6,290 nucleotides of DNA from Streptomyces sp. NRRL S-118 (GTDB lineage: Bacteria; Actinomycetota; Actinomycetes; Streptomycetales; Streptomycetaceae), in contig NZ_KL591043.1 of assembly GCF_000716335.1 (NCBI RefSeq), positions 18,357 through 24,646 of the forward strand, written 5' to 3'. How positions within the stretch are numbered: the stretch's first letter is position 1; each line of letters starts with the position of its first letter. The notes under the pieces were generated by a model. That model did no database searches. It worked only from the letters and a program-made list of their open reading frames with translations, and was not told the origin of the DNA. Below, in pieces: positions 1 to 6,290 of the stretch. A program made the translations under genes and the position numbers.

Positions 1-4214
<4,214 letters not shown>

Positions 4215-4242
4215 GGACTCCGAGCCCGCGCGTGCCCGACCT

Positions 4243-4255
4243 GGAAGTGGTGGAG
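4243..4255 (+). promoter_or_regulatory. Ribosome binding site for the acyl-CoA dehydrogenase gene
   Basis: GGAAG at 4243-4247 lies 10 bases before the ATG at 4258, and a second purine run, GGTGGAG, sits at 4249-4255. Either could pair with the 16S rRNA tail. The site supports the 4258 start over the in-frame ATG at 4150, which lies inside the PKS tail-coding region. There is no promoter-like sequence in the 43-base gap. Confidence 0.7.
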
Positions 4256-4257
4256 AG

Positions 4258-5415
4258 ATGAAGCCCGAAGAACTGAAGGCCGTCCGTACGTTCGTCAAGG
4301 AGTGTCTCGGCGGCACCCACACGGAGATGGATGCCCTGGAGGACAAGCCTTCGGACGTCTACGAGAAGTTCCGGGAGACCGGACTGGCCAACTGGTGGCT
4401 GCCCGAGGACCTCGGCGGCCGCGGGCTCGGCCTGGAGGACAGCGTCGAGGTCGTCAACGAGATCTCCTACGGCGACGCCGGCGTGGCCTTCACGCTCTTC
4501 ATCTCCGTGCTCGGCACCAGCATGGTGCAGCTGTACGGCTCCGAGGAGCTCAAGGCCCGGTACCTGGCGCCCATGGCCGCCCGGGGCTCGTTCTGCGCCA
4601 CGCTGGGCAGCGAACGGGCCGCGGGCAGCGAACTCGGCAAGATCGAGACCGTGGTCGCGACCGACGGGGACGAACTCGTCGTCACCGGTGAGAAGTTCTT
4701 CTCCACCAACACCGACTTCGCCGACTTCCTCGTCGTCGTGGCCCGCTCGGCGGAGGACCCCGAGGCGTACCACGCCGTGCTGATCCCGCGCGACACCCCC
4801 GGCGTCGAGATCGTGAAGCGCTGGGACGTCATCGGCCTGCGCGCCTCGTACACGTACCAGGTCAGCCTGAAGGGCTGCCGCGTCCCCGTCGCGAACCGCC
4901 TCGAGGGCTCGGGCCTGCGGCTGCTGGAGATCGGCCTGAACGCCAGCCGCATCCTGATCGCCGCCACGGCGATCGGGATCGCCCGCCGCGTGCGCGACCA
5001 CTGCATGACGTACGCCAGGAGCAAGCCCTTCCGTGACGGCGTGCTCATGGAGAGCCCGGTCTTCGCGCAGCGGCTCGGGCAGATGGAGATGCAGATCGAC
5101 GTCATGAAGAGCCACTGCCTGCGCGCCGCCCGCGAGTACGACGCGATCATGGCGGACCCCGGCGCCGCGGCCCTCTTCCACCGGCAGGGCACGCTCAAGT
5201 CGGCGCTGACCGCCAAGATGTTCTGCGGCCAGGCCGGCTGGGACGTGGCAAGCGTGGGATCCGAGATGTTCGGCGGGCTGGGCTACACCCACGACCTGCC
5301 CATCGGCAAGCTGATGCGCGACATGCGCTACGTCTCCCTCGTGGAGGGCGGGGACGACGTCCTGCGCGACCTGCTCTTCAGCCGCTACGTGATCCCGGTG
5401 CCGCGCCGCTCCTAG
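4258..5415 (+). CDS. Acyl-CoA dehydrogenase-family flavoprotein, PKS-associated
   Basis: This 385-residue protein has the usual length of the acyl-CoA dehydrogenase family, whose FAD enzymes introduce a double bond into an acyl thioester. The N-terminal helical part holds LPEDLGGRG. The central beta domain has [16 protein letters not shown] (from residue 113) followed by [11 protein letters not shown]. The C-terminal helical domain ends with [19 protein letters not shown] and [16 protein letters not shown]. Glu363 aligns with the catalytic base of medium-chain enzymes, so activity is likely. Two positions are atypical: the usual TEPxAGSD reads GSERAAGSE, and the usual EGT reads EGG. The ATG at 4258 has a ribosome site and gives the family length. 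The earlier in-frame ATG (4150) would add 36 unrelated residues. The 43-base spacing implies co-transcription with the PKS. Relatives in PKS/NRPS loci, such as FkbI for methoxymalonyl-ACP or prolyl-carrier dehydrogenases such as PltE and RedW, act on carrier-bound substrates. The substrate here is unknown. Confidence 0.93.
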   Translation: MKPEELKAVRTFVKECLGGTHTEMDALEDKPSDVYEKFRETGLANWWLPEDLGGRGLGLEDSVEVVNEISYGDAGVAFTLFISVLGTSMVQLYGSEELKARYLAPMAARGSFCATLGSERAAGSELGKIETVVATDGDELVVTGEKFFSTNTDFADFLVVVARSAEDPEAYHAVLIPRDTPGVEIVKRWDVIGLRASYTYQVSLKGCRVPVANRLEGSGLRLLEIGLNASRILIAATAIGIARRVRDHCMTYARSKPFRDGVLMESPVFAQRLGQMEMQIDVMKSHCLRAAREYDAIMADPGAAALFHRQGTLKSALTAKMFCGQAGWDVASVGSEMFGGLGYTHDLPIGKLMRDMRYVSLVEGGDDVLRDLLFSRYVIPVPRRS

Positions 5416-5432
5416 CAGCGAGGGCCACCTGA

Positions 5433-5483
5433 CGACGGCCCGGCCCGGCCCCCGCTCGTGCGGGGCGCCGGGCCGGGCCGTTG
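5433..5483. terminator. Strong GC-rich hairpin, probable bidirectional terminator
   Basis: Bases 5433-5455 pair with 5460-5483 around a TCGT tetraloop (5456-5459). There is one bulged C (5466) and one G-T wobble (5434/5482). That makes about 23 base pairs, almost all G-C. The hairpin starts 18 bases after the dehydrogenase stop and ends 27 bases before the stop of the convergent methyltransferase gene, so it can serve both transcripts. It has no real T tract on either side, as is common for Streptomyces terminators. The rest of the 5416-5510 gap shows nothing recognisable. Confidence 0.85.
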
Positions 5484-5510
5484 CGCGTACGGAAGGGTCC
5501 GGCTCGCCCG

Positions 5511-6176
5511 TCAGGGGACGTCGGCCTCGAAGAGGGCGGTGCAGCCGTGGACGGTCAGGGTGTGGGAGGGGAAGCGCGCGGCCAGCTCCGTGCGCAGGTC
5601 GTCGAGGCTGTCCCCGGAGTTGTGCATCACGCCGCGCCGGTTCCACATCGCGAGCGTGGCGCGGGCGGCCACCCCCACCGGTACGCCCTGGGTGAGCACC
5701 GTGGCCCCGAAGATGCGCCCGCCCGGCCGGACGCACGCCGCGACGTTGTCCAGCACCTTGGCCTTCTCGCGGATCGTGCCGGGCACGCAGTGCAGCAGGA
5801 AGTTCATCGAGGCCGAGCCGTACGCCCCTTCGGGGAGCGGCAGCGGCTCCAGCGCGTTGGCCCGGACCGTCCTGACGTCGAAGCGGGCCAGGCGGCGGGC
5901 CGCGTGGCGCAGCGAGTGCTCGTTCAGGTCCGCCAGGGTGATCGCCTGCTGCGGGGCGGTGCGGCAGTTGTCCAGGAAGTAGCCGGTGCCCACGCCGACG
6001 TCCAGGTGGTCGGGCGACACGTTGCGGTCGAACATGGCGACCACTTCCGGCACCGGGACACGGAAGAGGAACCGGCAGTTGAACTTGAAGGCGACGAAGT
6101 CGTACAGGGGCAGCGTGTACGGCTGGTACATGGCCTGGCCGGCGTGCACCTGGTCCGAGTGGGGCGAGGCGGTCAC
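5511..6176 (-). CDS. Class I SAM-dependent methyltransferase
   Basis: This 221-residue protein runs on the minus strand from a GTG (6176-6174) to TGA (5513-5511). It shows the Rossmann-type SAM fold signatures in order: motif I LDVGVGTGYFLDN (residues 58-70), the acidic end of strand 2 in LADLNE (Asp83), a strand-4 region with NALEPLPLPEG followed by SMNFLLHC, and the post-motif VRPGGRIFGATVL. By family knowledge it transfers a methyl group from S-adenosylmethionine to a small molecule. The acceptor (O, N or C) cannot be read from sequence. The conserved-looking N-terminal block MYQPYTLPLYDFVAFKFN (from residue 16) may form part of the substrate lid. The GTG is preferred because GGAGG lies 6 bases upstream. 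The frame stays open to 6287, and an internal ATG at 6131 lacks a ribosome site. It converges on the PKS operon, so it has its own promoter. Its role in the pathway is inferred only from proximity. Confidence 0.9.
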   Translation of the reverse strand: MTASPHSDQVHAGQAMYQPYTLPLYDFVAFKFNCRFLFRVPVPEVVAMFDRNVSPDHLDVGVGTGYFLDNCRTAPQQAITLADLNEHSLRHAARRLARFDVRTVRANALEPLPLPEGAYGSASMNFLLHCVPGTIREKAKVLDNVAACVRPGGRIFGATVLTQGVPVGVAARATLAMWNRRGVMHNSGDSLDDLRTELAARFPSHTLTVHGCTALFEADVP

Positions 6177-6290
6177 GTGGAACCTCCGGCCGACGGGCGA
6201 ATACGTCTGCACACGACTATACGTGGCCGCGGTGCCCCGCCCCACGGGGGAGTTGGTGCCCGCACGCGCCCGCCGCACGGCCCGCACGCG
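6177..6290 (-). promoter_or_regulatory. Leader and probable promoter region of the methyltransferase gene
   Basis: Read on the minus strand, TATAGT at 6221-6216 is a good -10 match (TANNNT). It is the most A/T-rich spot in this region and would give a leader of about 30 bases. No convincing -35 hexamer is found 16-18 bases further upstream. The best-placed hexamer, TGGGGC, is weak, so an activator or an alternative sigma factor is possible. A direct repeat, ATACGT on the plus strand, occurs at 6201-6206 and 6219-6224, and the second copy overlaps the -10. The remaining bases to the window edge hold no gene I can support. Confidence 0.5.
6183..6187 (-). promoter_or_regulatory. Ribosome binding site of the methyltransferase gene
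   Basis: On the minus strand this reads GGAGG and lies 6 bases before the GTG at 6176-6174. It is a near-perfect match to the anti-Shine-Dalgarno sequence at ideal spacing. It decides the start codon against the longer in-frame extension to 6287 and the internal ATG at 6131. Confidence 0.85.

Noticed and set aside
6177..6287. N-terminal extension of the methyltransferase frame to an ATG at 6287
   Set aside because: The GGAGG and spacing favour GTG 6176, and the extension covers the candidate promoter and the ribosome site.

Overview
The window is a piece of a type I modular polyketide synthase (PKS) locus from a high-G+C actinomycete, most likely Streptomyces or a close relative. This rests on the heavily G/C third-codon positions, the use of GTG as a start, GGAGG-type ribosome sites, and PKS signature motifs typical of actinomycetes. 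Nothing in it identifies a species or a known compound.

Layout. Bases 1-4214 (+) are the 3' end of a large PKS gene whose start lies outside the window. It encodes one terminal module: the end of a ketosynthase (KS), then AT, DH, KR and ACP domains and a short acidic C-terminal tail. There is no enoylreductase and no thioesterase. The AT carries a malonyl-type signature, and the DH and KR active sites are intact. The KR has the LDD motif of B-type reductases. The module is therefore predicted to add a malonate unit and leave an alpha,beta-double bond, probably trans. After a 43-base gap comes a stand-alone acyl-CoA dehydrogenase-family flavoenzyme (4258-5415, +), almost certainly in the same transcript. 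Bases 5416-5510 separate it from the next gene and hold a strong GC-rich hairpin (5433-5483), placed to end transcription from both sides. On the minus strand, 5511-6176 encodes a class I SAM-dependent methyltransferase, with a clear ribosome site and a plausible -10 element upstream. Bases 6177-6290 are its leader and promoter region, and no other gene is visible there.

How it fits together. The PKS extends the chain. The dehydrogenase either helps make a starter or extender unit, or oxidises an acyl chain held on an ACP. The methyltransferase, in its own convergent transcript, is a candidate tailoring enzyme or simply a flanking gene. The PKS subunit ends in a putative docking tail rather than a thioesterase, and the next gene is not a PKS. 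The growing chain must therefore pass to a subunit or release enzyme encoded elsewhere. I see no CRISPR array, tRNA, rRNA, insertion sequence or phage-like element. The most unusual points are the atypical motifs of the dehydrogenase and its separation from the usual extender-unit partner genes.
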